Part shown: positions 23,770 to 33,408 of the stretch, piece after piece | Layout: every line of letters starts with the position of its first letter | Position numbering within the stretch: position 1 is the first letter of the stretch | NCBI RefSeq assembly: GCF_002332425.1 | Contig: NZ_NRGS01000002.1 | Span: forward strand, 118,866-182,865 | DNA length: 64,000 bases | Direction of reading: 5' to 3' | DNA from: Brachybacterium alimentarium | Lineage (GTDB): Bacteria; Actinomycetota; Actinomycetes; Actinomycetales; Dermabacteraceae | Notes under the pieces: generated by a model | Told to the model about the DNA's origin: nothing | The model's database searches: none | What the model saw: only the letters and a program-made list of their open reading frames with translations | Program-made: the position numbers and the translations under genes

Positions 23770-25860
23770 GTGACTCCCACCACCTCGACTCCTGGCCCCT
23801 CCGCTCCTGACTCCTCGGCCCCTGATCCGTCCACCTCGGTCGGCGCCTCCGCCGAGGCCCCCTGCTCCCCGTCGTTCGCCGACTTCTCCGACATCGACGG
23901 CTTCCTGCGCGTCCCCCGCCTCTCGTCCCTGGCCACAGGGCCTGACGGCCGCGTGGTCGCGGCGATCCAGGAGGCCGACGAGAAGGGCGCGAGGATGGTC
24001 TCGTCCCTGTGGGAGCTGGATGCGACCGGTGAGGAGCAGGCTCGTCGGCTCACGGTCTCGGCCAAGGGAGAGAGCGCGCCCCGGTTCGCGCCGGACGGCT
24101 CGCTGCTGTTCAGCTCCGCCCGCCCGGATCCCGAGGGCGGGGCCGAGGACGACACCGCAGCGATCTGGCGCCTGCCCCGCACCGGCGAGGCCCGGGTGGT
24201 CGCCTCTGCCCCCGGCGGGCTGTCATTGCTGGCGGTCGCCGACGACGGCACCATGCTCGGCGCGTCCAGCGTGCTCCCCGGGGGAACCCTCGCAACCGAC
24301 GGCGAGCGCCGGACCGCGCGCAAGAACGCGAAGCAGACCACGATCTGGCACACCGGGATGCCGATCCGGCAGTGGGACCACGAGATCGGCGACGAGAGCC
24401 GACGCCTCGTGCTGGTCTCCGTCGACGGCGACCTCACCGATCTCACTCCGGACGTCGGCACGGTGACCCTCTACGCCGCCTCGGCGGACCTCTCCCCCGA
24501 CGGCGCCACCGTCGCGTCCTCCTGGACCCAGCGGGTGCGCGGCGGGGAGACCCGCAGCTCGATCGTGCTGATCGACACCGCCACCCTGCGACGCGTCGCC
24601 CTGCTCACCGCGGACGACGACGCCCAGTACGGGGACCCTCTGTTCTCCCGGGACGGCAACCGCCTGGCCGTGATCCGCTCGACCGCCTCGAGCCCGACCG
24701 ACACCAGCTACAGCCGCCTGGAGATCCATCCGATCGGCGGCGGCGAGCCGGTGACGGCCCAGCTCGGCGATCTGAGCATCGGCGACGTCGCGTGGGCCGA
24801 TGACGGCACGCTCCTGGTGGCCGGCGATCTGCACTCCTCCGGCGCGATCCTCGCCGTCGACCCGGCGACCGGCGCCTCGCGCACCGTGGCCGAGCACGGC
24901 GTCTTCTCCTCGCTCGCTCCGGCGGCCGACGGGTCTGTCGTCGCCCTGCGCAGTGACATCGCGACGCCGTCGCGTCCGGTGCGGATCTCGGCGGAGGGCG
25001 CTCCTCGTGAGCTGCCTGCCCCGGGCGCGGTCGGCGCGCTGCCGGGCACCCTGGAGTGGGTGGAGACCGACGTGGACGGGATCAACGTGGGCGGCTGGCT
25101 GTGCGTGCCGGATTCCGCCTCGGCCGCGACGCCCGCCCCGGTCATGCTGTGGATCCACGGCGGCCCGCACGGGTCGTACAACGCCTGGAGCTGGCGCTGG
25201 TGCCCGTGGCTCGCGGTGGAGCGCGGCTACGCGGTGCTCCTGCCGGACCCCGCGATGAGCAGCGGCTACGGGGACGCCGGGCTGAACCGCGGCTGGCCGC
25301 GCCTGCCCGACGTGGTGTTCCGCGAGTGCGAGACGCTGTTCGATTCCGTGCTGCCCCGCCCGGAGCTCGACGCCACGCGCACCGCGATGCTCGGGGCCTC
25401 CTTCGGCGGGTTCATGGCGAACTGGATCGCCGGGCACACGGATCGCTTCGACGCGATCGTCACCCACGCCGGGCTGTGGGCCCTCGAGCAGCAGCACCGC
25501 ACCACCGATGCCGCGGCCTCGAAGATGCGGGTGCATCAGCATGAGGACGAGGTGCCCGAGTGGTACCGCCAGTACTCCCCGCACCGCGCGGCCGCGTCGA
25601 TCAACACCCCGATGCTGGTCACCCACGGCAACCGCGACTACCGGGTGCCCATCAGCGAGGCGCTGCGCCTGTGGTGGGATCTGGTCTCCGCCTGGGACGG
25701 CCCGCCCGAGACGATGCCGCACCGCTTCCTGCAGGTGACCAGCGAGAACCATTGGGTGCTCACGCCGTCCAACGCCCTGGCCTGGAACCAGACGGTGCTC
25801 GCGTTCTGCGATCAGCACGTGCTCGGCGCGGATCCCGTCCCGGACGTCCTGCCCTGGTGA
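23770..25860 (+). CDS. S9 family serine peptidase (acylaminoacyl-peptidase/dipeptidyl-peptidase type)
   Basis: The 696-residue protein has an N-terminal beta-propeller (about 45-400, repeated SPDG/RDGN blades) and a C-terminal alpha/beta hydrolase domain. The nucleophile is Ser544 in GASFGGFMANW, the Asp is D623 (HGNRDYRVP) and the His is H661 (SENHWVL). The oxyanion region WIHGGPHGSYN is also present. It has no signal peptide, so it should cleave short peptides in the cytoplasm. A GTG start lies 6 bases after a TAGCGT box. The first 35 residues are Pro/Ser/Thr-rich and probably unstructured. Confidence 0.92.
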   Translation: MTPTTSTPGPSAPDSSAPDPSTSVGASAEAPCSPSFADFSDIDGFLRVPRLSSLATGPDGRVVAAIQEADEKGARMVSSLWELDATGEEQARRLTVSAKGESAPRFAPDGSLLFSSARPDPEGGAEDDTAAIWRLPRTGEARVVASAPGGLSLLAVADDGTMLGASSVLPGGTLATDGERRTARKNAKQTTIWHTGMPIRQWDHEIGDESRRLVLVSVDGDLTDLTPDVGTVTLYAASADLSPDGATVASSWTQRVRGGETRSSIVLIDTATLRRVALLTADDDAQYGDPLFSRDGNRLAVIRSTASSPTDTSYSRLEIHPIGGGEPVTAQLGDLSIGDVAWADDGTLLVAGDLHSSGAILAVDPATGASRTVAEHGVFSSLAPAADGSVVALRSDIATPSRPVRISAEGAPRELPAPGAVGALPGTLEWVETDVDGINVGGWLCVPDSASAATPAPVMLWIHGGPHGSYNAWSWRWCPWLAVERGYAVLLPDPAMSSGYGDAGLNRGWPRLPDVVFRECETLFDSVLPRPELDATRTAMLGASFGGFMANWIAGHTDRFDAIVTHAGLWALEQQHRTTDAAASKMRVHQHEDEVPEWYRQYSPHRAAASINTPMLVTHGNRDYRVPISEALRLWWDLVSAWDGPPETMPHRFLQVTSENHWVLTPSNALAWNQTVLAFCDQHVLGADPVPDVLPW

Positions 25861-25891
25861 GACGAGCGCCGGCCGGGGTCGGGCGACCGCC

Positions 25892-27355
25892 TCAGTTCAA
25901 CGTGCCGGTGAGACGGCCGTGGAAGCTGGTGGAGTGCTCGTCGAGCCCCGTGAAGCGCACCTCGATGTCGTGCTCCGCGTACTTCGCCTGCACGGAGTCG
26001 AGCACGGCGACCGTCGAGGCGTCCCAGATCTGCGCGGCGGAGAAGTCGACGGTGACCTGCGCGGGATCCTCGGCGTAGGAGAACTGCTCGACGAGGTCGT
26101 TGCTGCTGCCGAAGAACAACGGCCCGCGCACGGTGTAGGCGGCCCCCTCCGCGCCGAGCACCCGGCGCACCGTGGTCACGTGCGCGACCCGTCGGGCGAA
26201 GAGCACGATCGCGAGCACCGTGCCGGCGGCGACGCCGATCGCGAGGTTGTGGGTGATCACCACGACCGCCACGGTCACGACCATCACGCAGGTCTCCGAC
26301 AGCGGCATCCGCTTCAGGGTCGCGGGCCGCACGCTGTGGACGTCGACGGTGGACAGCGCCACCACCATCATCACCGCGGCGAGCGCGGCCATCGGGATCT
26401 GGGCCATGAGGTCCGAGAGCACGGTGACCAGCACCAGCAGCAGCACGCCGGCGAAGAAGGTGGAGATGCGGGTGCGGGCCCGGCCGAGCTTCACGTTCAC
26501 CACGGTCTGGCCGATCATCGCGCAGCCGGCGATGCCTCCCCAGAAGCCCGCGAGGATGTTCGCGGTGCCCAGCGCCCAGGACTCGCGGCTCTTGGAGGAC
26601 TTCGTGTCGGTGATGTCGTCGACGAGCTTGGCGGTCAGGAGCGTCTCCATGAGGCCCACGAACGCGACGCTGAGCGCCGTCGGTCCGATGATCTTCAGGG
26701 TCTCGAGATCGAGCGGCACCTGGAGCTGGGTGAGGCCGGGCAGGCCGCCGGCGATCTCCCCCTGGTCGCCGACGTTCGGGACTGCGAGGTGGGCGATCAT
26801 CGCGATCGCGGTGACCACCACGATCGCCACCAGCGGTGCGGGCACGGCCTTGGTGAGCCGTGGCAGCACCAGCACGATGACGAGGGTGAGCGCGAACAGC
26901 GGGTAGACGCTGAGCGGCACGTCGAGCACGTGCTGCAGCTGGGCGGTGAAGATGAGGATGCCCAGCGAGTTGACGAATCCGATCATCACCGAGCGCGGGA
27001 TGAAGCGCATGATCCGCGCGAGGCCGGTGACCCCGAAGAGGATCTGGACGAGTCCCGCGAGGATCACGGTGGGCAGCAGGTACTCCACGCCGTGGGTGTG
27101 CACGAGCGGGGCGACCACGAGGGCGACGGCTCCGGCGGCCGCGGTGATCATGGCAGGCCGGCCGCCGAGGATCGACATCGAGATCGCGAGCACCACGGAG
27201 GCGATCAGGCTGACCTTCGGGTCCACGCCGGCGATCACGGAGAAGGAGATGACCTCGGGAATCAGGGCGAGCGTGGTGACCGCTCCGGCCAGCACCTCGG
27301 TGGTCAGCAGGCGGGGTCGACGCAGTGCCTCGGAGAGTCGGGGAGAAGGTGTCAC
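25892..27355 (-). CDS. SulP family anion transporter with STAS domain
   Basis: The 487-residue protein has 10-12 membrane helices and then a C-terminal STAS domain (about 390-487, with VDFSAAQIWDASTVAVLDS). N-terminal landmarks of SLC26/SulP are present: EVLAGAVTTLALIPEVISF and, later, GFVNSLGILIF. Bacterial members carry sulfate, bicarbonate or dicarboxylates; the helix composition does not settle which. The GTG start at 27355 follows a TACGAT -10 box by exactly 6 bases, so the mRNA is leaderless. It converges on the S9 peptidase gene with a 31-base gap. Confidence 0.88.
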   Translation of the reverse strand: MTPSPRLSEALRRPRLLTTEVLAGAVTTLALIPEVISFSVIAGVDPKVSLIASVVLAISMSILGGRPAMITAAAGAVALVVAPLVHTHGVEYLLPTVILAGLVQILFGVTGLARIMRFIPRSVMIGFVNSLGILIFTAQLQHVLDVPLSVYPLFALTLVIVLVLPRLTKAVPAPLVAIVVVTAIAMIAHLAVPNVGDQGEIAGGLPGLTQLQVPLDLETLKIIGPTALSVAFVGLMETLLTAKLVDDITDTKSSKSRESWALGTANILAGFWGGIAGCAMIGQTVVNVKLGRARTRISTFFAGVLLLVLVTVLSDLMAQIPMAALAAVMMVVALSTVDVHSVRPATLKRMPLSETCVMVVTVAVVVITHNLAIGVAAGTVLAIVLFARRVAHVTTVRRVLGAEGAAYTVRGPLFFGSSNDLVEQFSYAEDPAQVTVDFSAAQIWDASTVAVLDSVQAKYAEHDIEVRFTGLDEHSTSFHGRLTGTLN

Positions 27356-27361
27356 GCACGG

Positions 27362-27367
27362 ATCGTA
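27362..27367 (-). promoter_or_regulatory. -10 box TACGAT, leaderless GTG start of the SulP gene
   Basis: TACGAT on the minus strand, then 6 bases, then GTG at 27355. Confidence 0.65.
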
Positions 27368-27507
27368 CGGGACCCCGGATGGTCGGCCGACGTGGCATCC
27401 GCCTCCGCCCGGCCGGCCCGCGACGGCAGGCCAGCGCCACCACGACTAGGCTCGAGGGAACTTTCCCCGTGCGCACCATGGCGCGGGGCCGCCTGGACGG
27501 AGGACGC

Positions 27508-27777
27508 ATGACCGACCGCACGCGCCGATCCTTCGACGCCACCTGGCTCCCCTTCGGGATGCTCATCGGCTTCATCCTGGGGATGGGGGTCGCGCTGACG
27601 ATGACCTCCAACCTGCTGATCGCCGGAGGCATCGGTTTCCTCGCCGGCGGGATCATGGGGGTCGCGCTGGGCTTCCGCCGCAAGCGGGGCTCGAGCTCGG
27701 CCGACGAGGATGCCGCGGACGACCGCTACCGCGCGGCCCACGGCGACCCCGCACCACGGCGCGACGACGACCACTGA
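27508..27777 (+). CDS. Small two-helix membrane protein, function unknown
   Basis: The 89-residue protein has two adjacent Gly-rich membrane helices (about 13-33 and 36-55; GGIGFLAGGIMGVALGF). A basic stop-transfer RRKR and an Asp/Ala/Arg-rich cytoplasmic tail follow. ACGGAGG lies 5 bases before the ATG. I do not recognise a family. It is divergent from the SulP gene and converges on thiD with a 14-base gap. Confidence 0.75.
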   Translation: MTDRTRRSFDATWLPFGMLIGFILGMGVALTMTSNLLIAGGIGFLAGGIMGVALGFRRKRGSSSADEDAADDRYRAAHGDPAPRRDDDH

Positions 27778-27791
27778 GCCCGACGCGGCGA

Positions 27792-28739
27792 TCAGCCCTC
27801 GCGCGCGATGCGGTCCAGCGTCACCAGATGATCGACGGGGCCGTGGCCCTCGTGCGGGGTGCTCGACAGCTCCTGCTCGGCGCCGGAGATCAGCGCCCGC
27901 TGCAGGTAGTCCCGACCGGACCGGAGGGCGAGCAGGTCCTCCCCCACGCCCGGCCGCTCCAGGTACGCGGCAGCGGCGTCCGTCGTCCGCGTCAGCAGGG
28001 TGAGCTCCCCGTCCCGCCCGGCCTCGCACAGCGCGCGCACCCGGGCGATCCGCGCATACTGACCGGCGATCGCCGAGGACAGGGTGCAGCCGGTGCCGTG
28101 GGTCGAGCGGGTGCGCACCCGCTCGCCGCGCAGCAGGTCCACCCCGTCGCCGTGGGCGATGACGTCGACCATCTCCTCCCCGGCGCGATGCCCGCCCTTG
28201 AGCATCACGACGTCCGCGCCCAGGTCCCGGAGCCTCATGGCCTGGTCCTGCATCTGCTCGATGCTCTCCGCCTCACCCTCGTCCAGCAGGCGGGCGGCCT
28301 CGGGCAGGTTCGGGGTGAGCACGTGGGCCAGCGGCAGCAGCCTCTCGCGCAGGAGCGTGGTGGATTCGTCCTCCAGCAGGGCGTCCCCGCTGGTGGCGAT
28401 CATGACAGGGTCCAGCACGATGCGGCCGAACTGCTCGGGCCTGGCCTCGATCGCGGAGATCACCGCGGCGACCACGTCGGCGGAGGCGAGCATGCCGATC
28501 TTCGTGGCGTCGACCGGGATGTCGTCCAGGACGCTCGTGATCTGCTGCCCCACGGCCTCCCCGCCGACGGGGATCACGGCCTGCACGCCCAGGGTGTTCT
28601 GCGCGGTGAGCGCGGTGAGGGCCGTCGTGCCGAAGACGCCGAGCGCGGAGAAGGTCTTCAGATCGGCCTGGATCCCGGCCCCGCCTCCGGAGTCCGAGCC
28701 CGCGATGGTCAGCGCGGTGGGCGGTCGCCATGCCGTCAT
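27792..28739 (-). CDS. thiD: Hydroxymethylpyrimidine kinase / phosphomethylpyrimidine kinase
   Basis: ThiD phosphorylates 4-amino-5-hydroxymethyl-2-methylpyrimidine twice to make HMP-PP for thiamine synthesis. The 315-residue protein has the ribokinase-fold substrate site [16 protein letters not shown] near the N terminus, and the ATP/catalytic motif [14 protein letters not shown] near residue 214-227. Length is slightly above the usual 260-280 because of a C-terminal extension. It overlaps thiE by 4 bases (ATGA) and is last in the thiM-thiE-thiD operon controlled by the TPP riboswitch. Confidence 0.93.
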   Translation of the reverse strand: MTAWRPPTALTIAGSDSGGGAGIQADLKTFSALGVFGTTALTALTAQNTLGVQAVIPVGGEAVGQQITSVLDDIPVDATKIGMLASADVVAAVISAIEARPEQFGRIVLDPVMIATSGDALLEDESTTLLRERLLPLAHVLTPNLPEAARLLDEGEAESIEQMQDQAMRLRDLGADVVMLKGGHRAGEEMVDVIAHGDGVDLLRGERVRTRSTHGTGCTLSSAIAGQYARIARVRALCEAGRDGELTLLTRTTDAAAAYLERPGVGEDLLALRSGRDYLQRALISGAEQELSSTPHEGHGPVDHLVTLDRIAREG

Positions 28740-29533
28740 GCCTGATCCTCCTGCCCGATTCCGTGTCCGATTCTGTGTCCGATCCTCGGCCGGCCTGCTG
28801 GTCCGCGTCCGGAGTTGCTGGCCTGCCCGGCTCCGCGGGTGAAGGCGGCCAGCAGCCGGGCGGATGCCGCCTGTGGGTCCGCCGCGGCGGCGATCTGCGA
28901 GACGACGCAGATCCCCTCGACGCCGGTCGCCGCGATGGGCGCGGCAGCGGTCTCGTCGATCCCACCGATCGCGACGGTGCGTGGCAGCGGGGATCCCACC
29001 GTCCGGGCCGCCTCGTGCCAGGGCGCGAGGCAGGCGGTCAGCCCGTCGATGCCCAGCGGCGCTGCGGCATCGGTCTTGGTGGCGGTCGAGTGGATCGGTC
29101 CGATGCCGAGGAGGTCGGCCTCACCTGCTGCGAGCGCCTCGCGCACCTGAGCAGGGGTTCCGGTGGACAGCCCGATCATGAGGTCCGGGCCGAGCACCTC
29201 ACGGGCATACGCCGGCGTGGCGTCGTCCTGGCCCACGTGGAGGTGGCACCGCGTCTGCTCGGCCACCGCGAGGCGGTCGTCGACCACCAGCGGGATCTGC
29301 GCGGCGCGGGCTCCGAGCTGCGCTCCGAGCACCCGTCGGCACTCCTCCACGAGCTCGACGAGGTCGGCGTCCGTGGCGTCCTTGTCCCGCAGCTGGATCA
29401 TGCCGGCCCCGCCGCGCACGGCGGCGAGGACCACGGCGGGCACGGCTCCGATGCCGCCGGAGAGCGCGGAGTCGGTGACGTGGTAGAGCCGCAGGTCGCA
29501 CTCGTGCGCTGCGCGCAGGGACGGGCGGGTCAT
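28736..29533 (-). CDS. thiE: Thiamine phosphate synthase
   Basis: ThiE joins HMP-PP and thiazole phosphate to give thiamine phosphate. The 265-residue TIM barrel shows LYHVTDS, the diphosphate site [16 protein letters not shown], and the phosphate loop [25 protein letters not shown] ends the barrel. The last ~25 residues ([13 protein letters not shown]) are repetitive and come from a short DNA repeat that runs to the stop. They are probably not part of the fold. Both ends overlap neighbours by ATGA, so thiM, thiE and thiD are translationally coupled. Confidence 0.93.
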   Translation of the reverse strand: MTRPSLRAAHECDLRLYHVTDSALSGGIGAVPAVVLAAVRGGAGMIQLRDKDATDADLVELVEECRRVLGAQLGARAAQIPLVVDDRLAVAEQTRCHLHVGQDDATPAYAREVLGPDLMIGLSTGTPAQVREALAAGEADLLGIGPIHSTATKTDAAAPLGIDGLTACLAPWHEAARTVGSPLPRTVAIGGIDETAAAPIAATGVEGICVVSQIAAAADPQAASARLLAAFTRGAGQASNSGRGPAGRPRIGHRIGHGIGQEDQA

Positions 29534-30402
29534 GCGCCGGCCACCGGGGAGATCCCGCGCTCGTCGAGCTGCACGATGCCCAGCACGTCGGCCGGGGTCA
29601 GGGCGTCCAGCGCGTCGAGCCAAGCGACCGCGAAGGAGCCGACGCCCTCGGCCGTCCGCGCCGCGCGGGTTCCGGCCGCGCCGAGCAGGGCGTGGGCCGC
29701 GAGCACGGCGTCATGCGCGGTGAGGTCGGTGTCCCGGGTCGCGCCGAGCACTGCCGCGCAGCTGGCGCCGAGCGAGCATCCGGTGCCGATCACGCGGGTC
29801 ATCAGCGGATCACCGCTGGTCAGCAGTGTGGTCCGGTGGCGGGAGACGATCGCGTCGCGCTCCCCGGAGACAGCGACCACGGCGCCGCTGCGTTCGGCGA
29901 GGTCGCGGGCCGCCTCGAGCACGGCGTCGACCGAGTCGGTGGAGTCCACGCCGCGGCCTCCGCGGCCGGTGCCGGCGAGCGCAGCGATCTCCGAGGCGTT
30001 GCCGCGGATGGCGGTGGGGCCGAGCTCGAGCAGCTCGTGGGCGAGCGGGGTCCGCACCGGCAGCGACCCGATGGCGACCGGGTCGAGCACCCAGGGCCGC
30101 CCGGCGTCGCGCGCGGCACGGGCGGCGGCGGGCATCGCCTCGACCTGGGCGGGAGAGACGGTGCCGGTGTTCACGAGGATCCCGTCGGCCACTGCGGCGA
30201 ACACGGGCGCCTCCTGCGGGTGGTCCACCATCGCCGGTGCCGCGCGGATCGCGAGCAGCACGTCGGCCGTGATCTGCTGGACGACGGTGTTGGTGAGGCA
30301 CTGGACCAGCGGCCCCCGGTCGCGCAGCGCGGCCAGGGCACGTTCGAGGCGCACCTCCTCAGCGGGGCGCGCCGCCTCAGCGGACGGCGTGGAGTTCTCC
30401 AT
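29530..30402 (-). CDS. thiM: Hydroxyethylthiazole kinase
   Basis: ThiM phosphorylates 4-methyl-5-hydroxyethylthiazole, a salvage step feeding ThiE. The 290-residue protein has PLVQCLTNTVVQQITADVLL (31-50) with the substrate loop, GNASEIAALAG, and the catalytic Cys in IGTGCSLGA near the C-terminal third. ATG 30402 is chosen because AAGGGA lies 9 bases upstream and the frame upstream overlaps the riboswitch. The operon holds thiM, thiE and thiD but no thiC or thiG, so in this window it is a salvage set. Confidence 0.93.
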   Translation of the reverse strand: MENSTPSAEAARPAEEVRLERALAALRDRGPLVQCLTNTVVQQITADVLLAIRAAPAMVDHPQEAPVFAAVADGILVNTGTVSPAQVEAMPAAARAARDAGRPWVLDPVAIGSLPVRTPLAHELLELGPTAIRGNASEIAALAGTGRGGRGVDSTDSVDAVLEAARDLAERSGAVVAVSGERDAIVSRHRTTLLTSGDPLMTRVIGTGCSLGASCAAVLGATRDTDLTAHDAVLAAHALLGAAGTRAARTAEGVGSFAVAWLDALDALTPADVLGIVQLDERGISPVAGA

Positions 30403-30411
30403 GGATGACGA

Positions 30412-30492
30412 TCCCTTCGCAGGTGTGGGCCCGAGCAGGTTCGACGAGTCTGATCTCAGCCGTCGCGTCCCGACGGCACCCCGTGTCACTGG
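30412..30492 (-). promoter_or_regulatory. TPP riboswitch (THI element) upstream of thiM
   Basis: On the minus strand the conserved parts appear in order: GGGGTGCC (30482-30475), GGCTGAGATCAGA in the pyrimidine-sensing arm (about 30462-30450), GAACCTG (about 30442-30435) and the closing GAAGGGA (30419-30413). The closing strand contains the AGGGA that would serve as the SD sequence for thiM 9 bases before its ATG. TPP binding would therefore be expected to block translation of the operon. Confidence 0.92.
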
Positions 30493-30720
30493 TCGGCGAC
30501 TCTAGCAGGGGCCCGCACACAGGATCTCCACAGACAGGTCACCAAAGACTCTTGGGTGAGCCTTGACCGACCCTTGACCTTTTGGCACGGTGTGACGCGG
30601 ATCCCTTCGAGCCGACGCACTGCCAGATGCATTGCGAGACGCTGCGCCAAGCGCGTCACCAGACGCATCACCAGAAGGCTCGGACGGGGCCAGCCATCCG
30701 CTGACACGAGGGGGAACACC
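30493..30720. other. Intergenic region with repeated ttgacc and gacgcatcaccag-like units
   Basis: This 228-bp spacer between divergent thiM and a lipoprotein gene contains two ttgacc hexamers (near 30561 and 30571) that could be -35 elements. It also has imperfect repeats such as agacgcatcaccag and gacgcactgccag at 30615-30675. No gene is visible. Confidence 0.4.
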
Positions 30721-31761
30721 ATGGCCGCGAACAGCACAGCGCGTCGCGCTCGCGCTCGCACCGGCACTCGCACCGCGCTGGCCGTCCTGGCCGGAGCCGC
30801 TCTGCTGAGCGTGTCGGCCTGCGGGGGCAGCGCCGACGACGACGGCAGCGCGGACGACGGTGGCGGTGGCGGTGACGCCCAGGAGCAGCCGATGGAGGCC
30901 TCCGACGGGGGAAACGGCGACGGGTCCGACGAGGATTCCGAGGACACGACGGAGGCCGACGACGCGGGCAGCTCGGGCAGTACGGGCAGTTCAGACGGCG
31001 GCTCCGCTCAGGACGATGGGGTGGGTGCGGGGGCCGGGGATCCGGCCGACGCGGACGGAAGCGGGCAGGAGGGTGAAGAGGGAACCGGCGACGGGAGCGG
31101 CAGCGAGGGGGACGATGCCGCGGACGGCCGCACGCAGATCATGCTCGTGACGGATCTGCCGGGCGACGACCAGACCGGCGACGGCTGGCCCGTGCTCTCA
31201 CCGGACGAGCTCGCCACGACGCTCGCCGAGCCGTTCGACGGCACGGCGACCTGTGAGGAGGAGCTGGAGCTCGCGCCGGGCCGGAGCGCCACGTGCACGG
31301 GCCCGGCGAGCATGGACATGACCGAGCCGGAGCAGGAGTGGACCGCCCAGGCAGCGCGGGTCCCCGTAAGCGGGGAGGTCGGCGACGGCGGCGCCGTGGC
31401 GGTGCTGTTCACGACGGGAGACGGCCTGACCGGCCCCGCGGACGTGCTGCTGGACGAGGGCACCGAGCTCACCGGGCTGGGCTTCGGCTCCATGTTCGGC
31501 TCGGAGGACCTCAGCGCCCAGGAGCTCGAGGAGAGCACCCTGCAGACGCTCACCTCGGAGAACGCGTACGTGCCGGTCGCCGAGGCGGACTGGGAGTCCG
31601 TGACCTGTGAGGACGGGCTGAGCTTCGAGGCCTTCGAGCCGTCGCCGTGCACCGGCGAAACGGCCGACGGCGAGACCTACCCGCTCCACGTCGCCCCGGG
31701 CACCTACGTCGACAACGACCAGGGTCTGCTCGTGGGCATCGCGCGCAGCGACGCCGGCTGA
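30721..31761 (+). CDS. Secreted lipoprotein of unknown function with acidic linker
   Basis: The 346-residue protein has a basic N terminus, a hydrophobic core, and a lipobox ending in Cys34 (LLSVSAC). A long Gly/Asp/Ser/Glu linker (about 36-138) follows, long enough to span the wall. The C-terminal half has two related segments, each with a Cys pair: ATCEEELELAPGRSATCTG and VTCEDGLSFEAFEPSPCTG. These resemble DUF4333-like or LppX-style small beta domains. I do not recognise a family with confidence. GAGGGGGAA precedes the ATG by about 5 bases. Confidence 0.8.
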   Translation: MAANSTARRARARTGTRTALAVLAGAALLSVSACGGSADDDGSADDGGGGGDAQEQPMEASDGGNGDGSDEDSEDTTEADDAGSSGSTGSSDGGSAQDDGVGAGAGDPADADGSGQEGEEGTGDGSGSEGDDAADGRTQIMLVTDLPGDDQTGDGWPVLSPDELATTLAEPFDGTATCEEELELAPGRSATCTGPASMDMTEPEQEWTAQAARVPVSGEVGDGGAVAVLFTTGDGLTGPADVLLDEGTELTGLGFGSMFGSEDLSAQELEESTLQTLTSENAYVPVAEADWESVTCEDGLSFEAFEPSPCTGETADGETYPLHVAPGTYVDNDQGLLVGIARSDAG

Positions 31762-32063
31762 GCCCGACGACTCCGACCGAGCTACCCCGACGCTCGCCGC
31801 CCGGCGCGCTGCCCGCCGCGCTGGTCGCCGCTCGGTGCACCTCGTGCTGCGTTGCGTGATCCGCCCCGGACGCCGCCGCGCCTCCGGGGCGCTCTGGTCC
31901 CTCTGCTGGTCAGATCGCTCACCAGCAACGCCCCACCCCTCCCCGTCGCCTGCACGTTCCGCTACCGTGGGCGGTGCGCCGCACAGGTCACGCAGGCGCC
32001 TTGGCCGGGACGACCCGACCCACGAGAACCCGATGAGGACGGCCTCGGAACAGGATCTGGATC
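31762..32063. other. Intergenic region with a TACCGT promoter
   Basis: A TACCGT -10 box at 31963-31968 lies about 95 bases before the exchanger gene and would give it a leader of roughly 90 nt. No other structure is evident, and the rest shows no gene. Confidence 0.4.
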
Positions 32064-33323
32064 ATGCCGTCCATGCCGCCTCTCCCCTCCTCGACGCCCT
32101 CCACGGGCTCTGCGGACTCCGCGCAGCAGCCGGAGGACTCTCGCGCTCTGACCGGCCGCTCCTTGCGACGCGCCGTGCTCACCCGTTCCGCTCTCGGACG
32201 CCTCGCCCTGGGCTGGCTCGGGGTCGGCGCTCTCGCGGTGGCCGCCCCGTGGCTCGCAGGCCCGCTTCCGGGGATCGCCTTGGTGCTCGTGCTCGCAGCG
32301 ATCGTCGCGGTCATCGTGATCGCGGCCGGCGGCGTGGTGCAGCAGGCCGAGGCGCTCGCCCATCGCCTCGGCGACCCCTACGGCACGCTGGTGCTCACGT
32401 TGTCGATCGTCGTGATCGAGGTGGTGCTGATCGCCGCAGTCATGCTCGGACCGGGCGATCATCTGACCATCGCGCGGGACTCGGTGATGGCGGTCTCGAT
32501 GATCATCCTGAACCTCGCGCTCGGGATCTGTCTGGTCGCAGGCGGGCTCCGCCACGGGCTGCTGCGGCCCAACCGTTCCGGCACCGCGATGTACCTGGTG
32601 CTGCTGACCGTGCTCGGCGGCCTGGCCTTCGCCCTGCCCCACCTGATCGGGACCGACGGCTCCTTCGCCCCGGTCCAGGCCGTCGTGATCGCCGCGGTCA
32701 CCGTCCTGGTCTACGGGGTGTTCCTGTGGCGGCAGACGGGTGCCCGCGCCGCGGACTTCCAGGAAGTCGGACTGCGTCCGGCGGGACCCACCGACACCGA
32801 CGAGAGCACGACCACCGACGACAGCACGGTCTCCGACACCGCACCGATCAGCGCCACCTTCCGCGTCCACCGTGCGGAGCTGCTGGCTCGCGCTGCGCTG
32901 CTGATCATCACCGTGCTGCCGATCGTGCTGCTCTCCCATGACATGGCCGACCTGCTCGACGACGGCCTCGCCCGGCTCGGTGCCCCCGCAGCACTGGGCG
33001 GCGTGCTCATCGCGATGATCGTGTTCACGCCCGAGTCGATCACCGCGGTGAGAGCCGCGCTGGGCGGGGAGATCCAGCGGGTGGTGAACCTCTGCCACGG
33101 GGCCCTGGTCTCGACCTTCGGGCTCACCATCCCCACGGTCCTGGTGATCGGGCAGCTCACGGGGCAGCAGGTGGTGCTCGCCGAATCCCCCGTGAACCTC
33201 GTTCTGCTCGCGGTGACCCTCGGGGCCTCCGCCCTGTTCACGGCCATCGGCCGTTCCACCGCGCTGCAGGGCGTCGTCCACCTGGCACTCTTCGCGGTCT
33301 ACGCGGTCGCGCTGTTCCTCTGA
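32064..33323 (+). CDS. chaA: Ca2+/H+ (cation/proton) exchanger, ChaA/CAX type
   Basis: The 419-residue protein has about 11 membrane helices and the two acidic alpha-repeat motifs of the CaCA superfamily. The first is in TLVLTLSIVVIEVVLIAAVM (Glu near residue 119) and the second is VFTPESITAVRAAL (Glu near 320). A hydrophilic Asp/Thr-rich loop (about 232-262) splits the two halves. ChaA exports Ca2+ or Na+/K+ against protons at high pH. AGGATCTGGATC precedes the ATG; the first 30 residues are polar and a later start is possible. Confidence 0.87.
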   Translation: MPSMPPLPSSTPSTGSADSAQQPEDSRALTGRSLRRAVLTRSALGRLALGWLGVGALAVAAPWLAGPLPGIALVLVLAAIVAVIVIAAGGVVQQAEALAHRLGDPYGTLVLTLSIVVIEVVLIAAVMLGPGDHLTIARDSVMAVSMIILNLALGICLVAGGLRHGLLRPNRSGTAMYLVLLTVLGGLAFALPHLIGTDGSFAPVQAVVIAAVTVLVYGVFLWRQTGARAADFQEVGLRPAGPTDTDESTTTDDSTVSDTAPISATFRVHRAELLARAALLIITVLPIVLLSHDMADLLDDGLARLGAPAALGGVLIAMIVFTPESITAVRAALGGEIQRVVNLCHGALVSTFGLTIPTVLVIGQLTGQQVVLAESPVNLVLLAVTLGASALFTAIGRSTALQGVVHLALFAVYAVALFL

Positions 33324-33396
33324 GCACCGTCCTGGCTGCGCCCAGGGGGCGTTCTCTGACGAGCACCGAGGCGGAAGCGCGGCCGCAACCCCGGGG

Positions 33397-33402
33397 TACA
33401 GT
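33397..33402 (+). promoter_or_regulatory. -10 box TACAGT, leaderless GTG start of the dienelactone hydrolase
   Basis: TACAGT, then 6 bases, then GTG at 33409; no SD sequence. Confidence 0.65.
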
Positions 33403-33408
33403 CGCGGC

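Noticed and set aside
31973..32035. 20-codon GTG frame right after the TACCGT box before the Ca2+/H+ exchanger
   Set aside because: It could be a leader peptide but has no recognisable attenuator hairpin or repeated regulatory codons; support is too weak.
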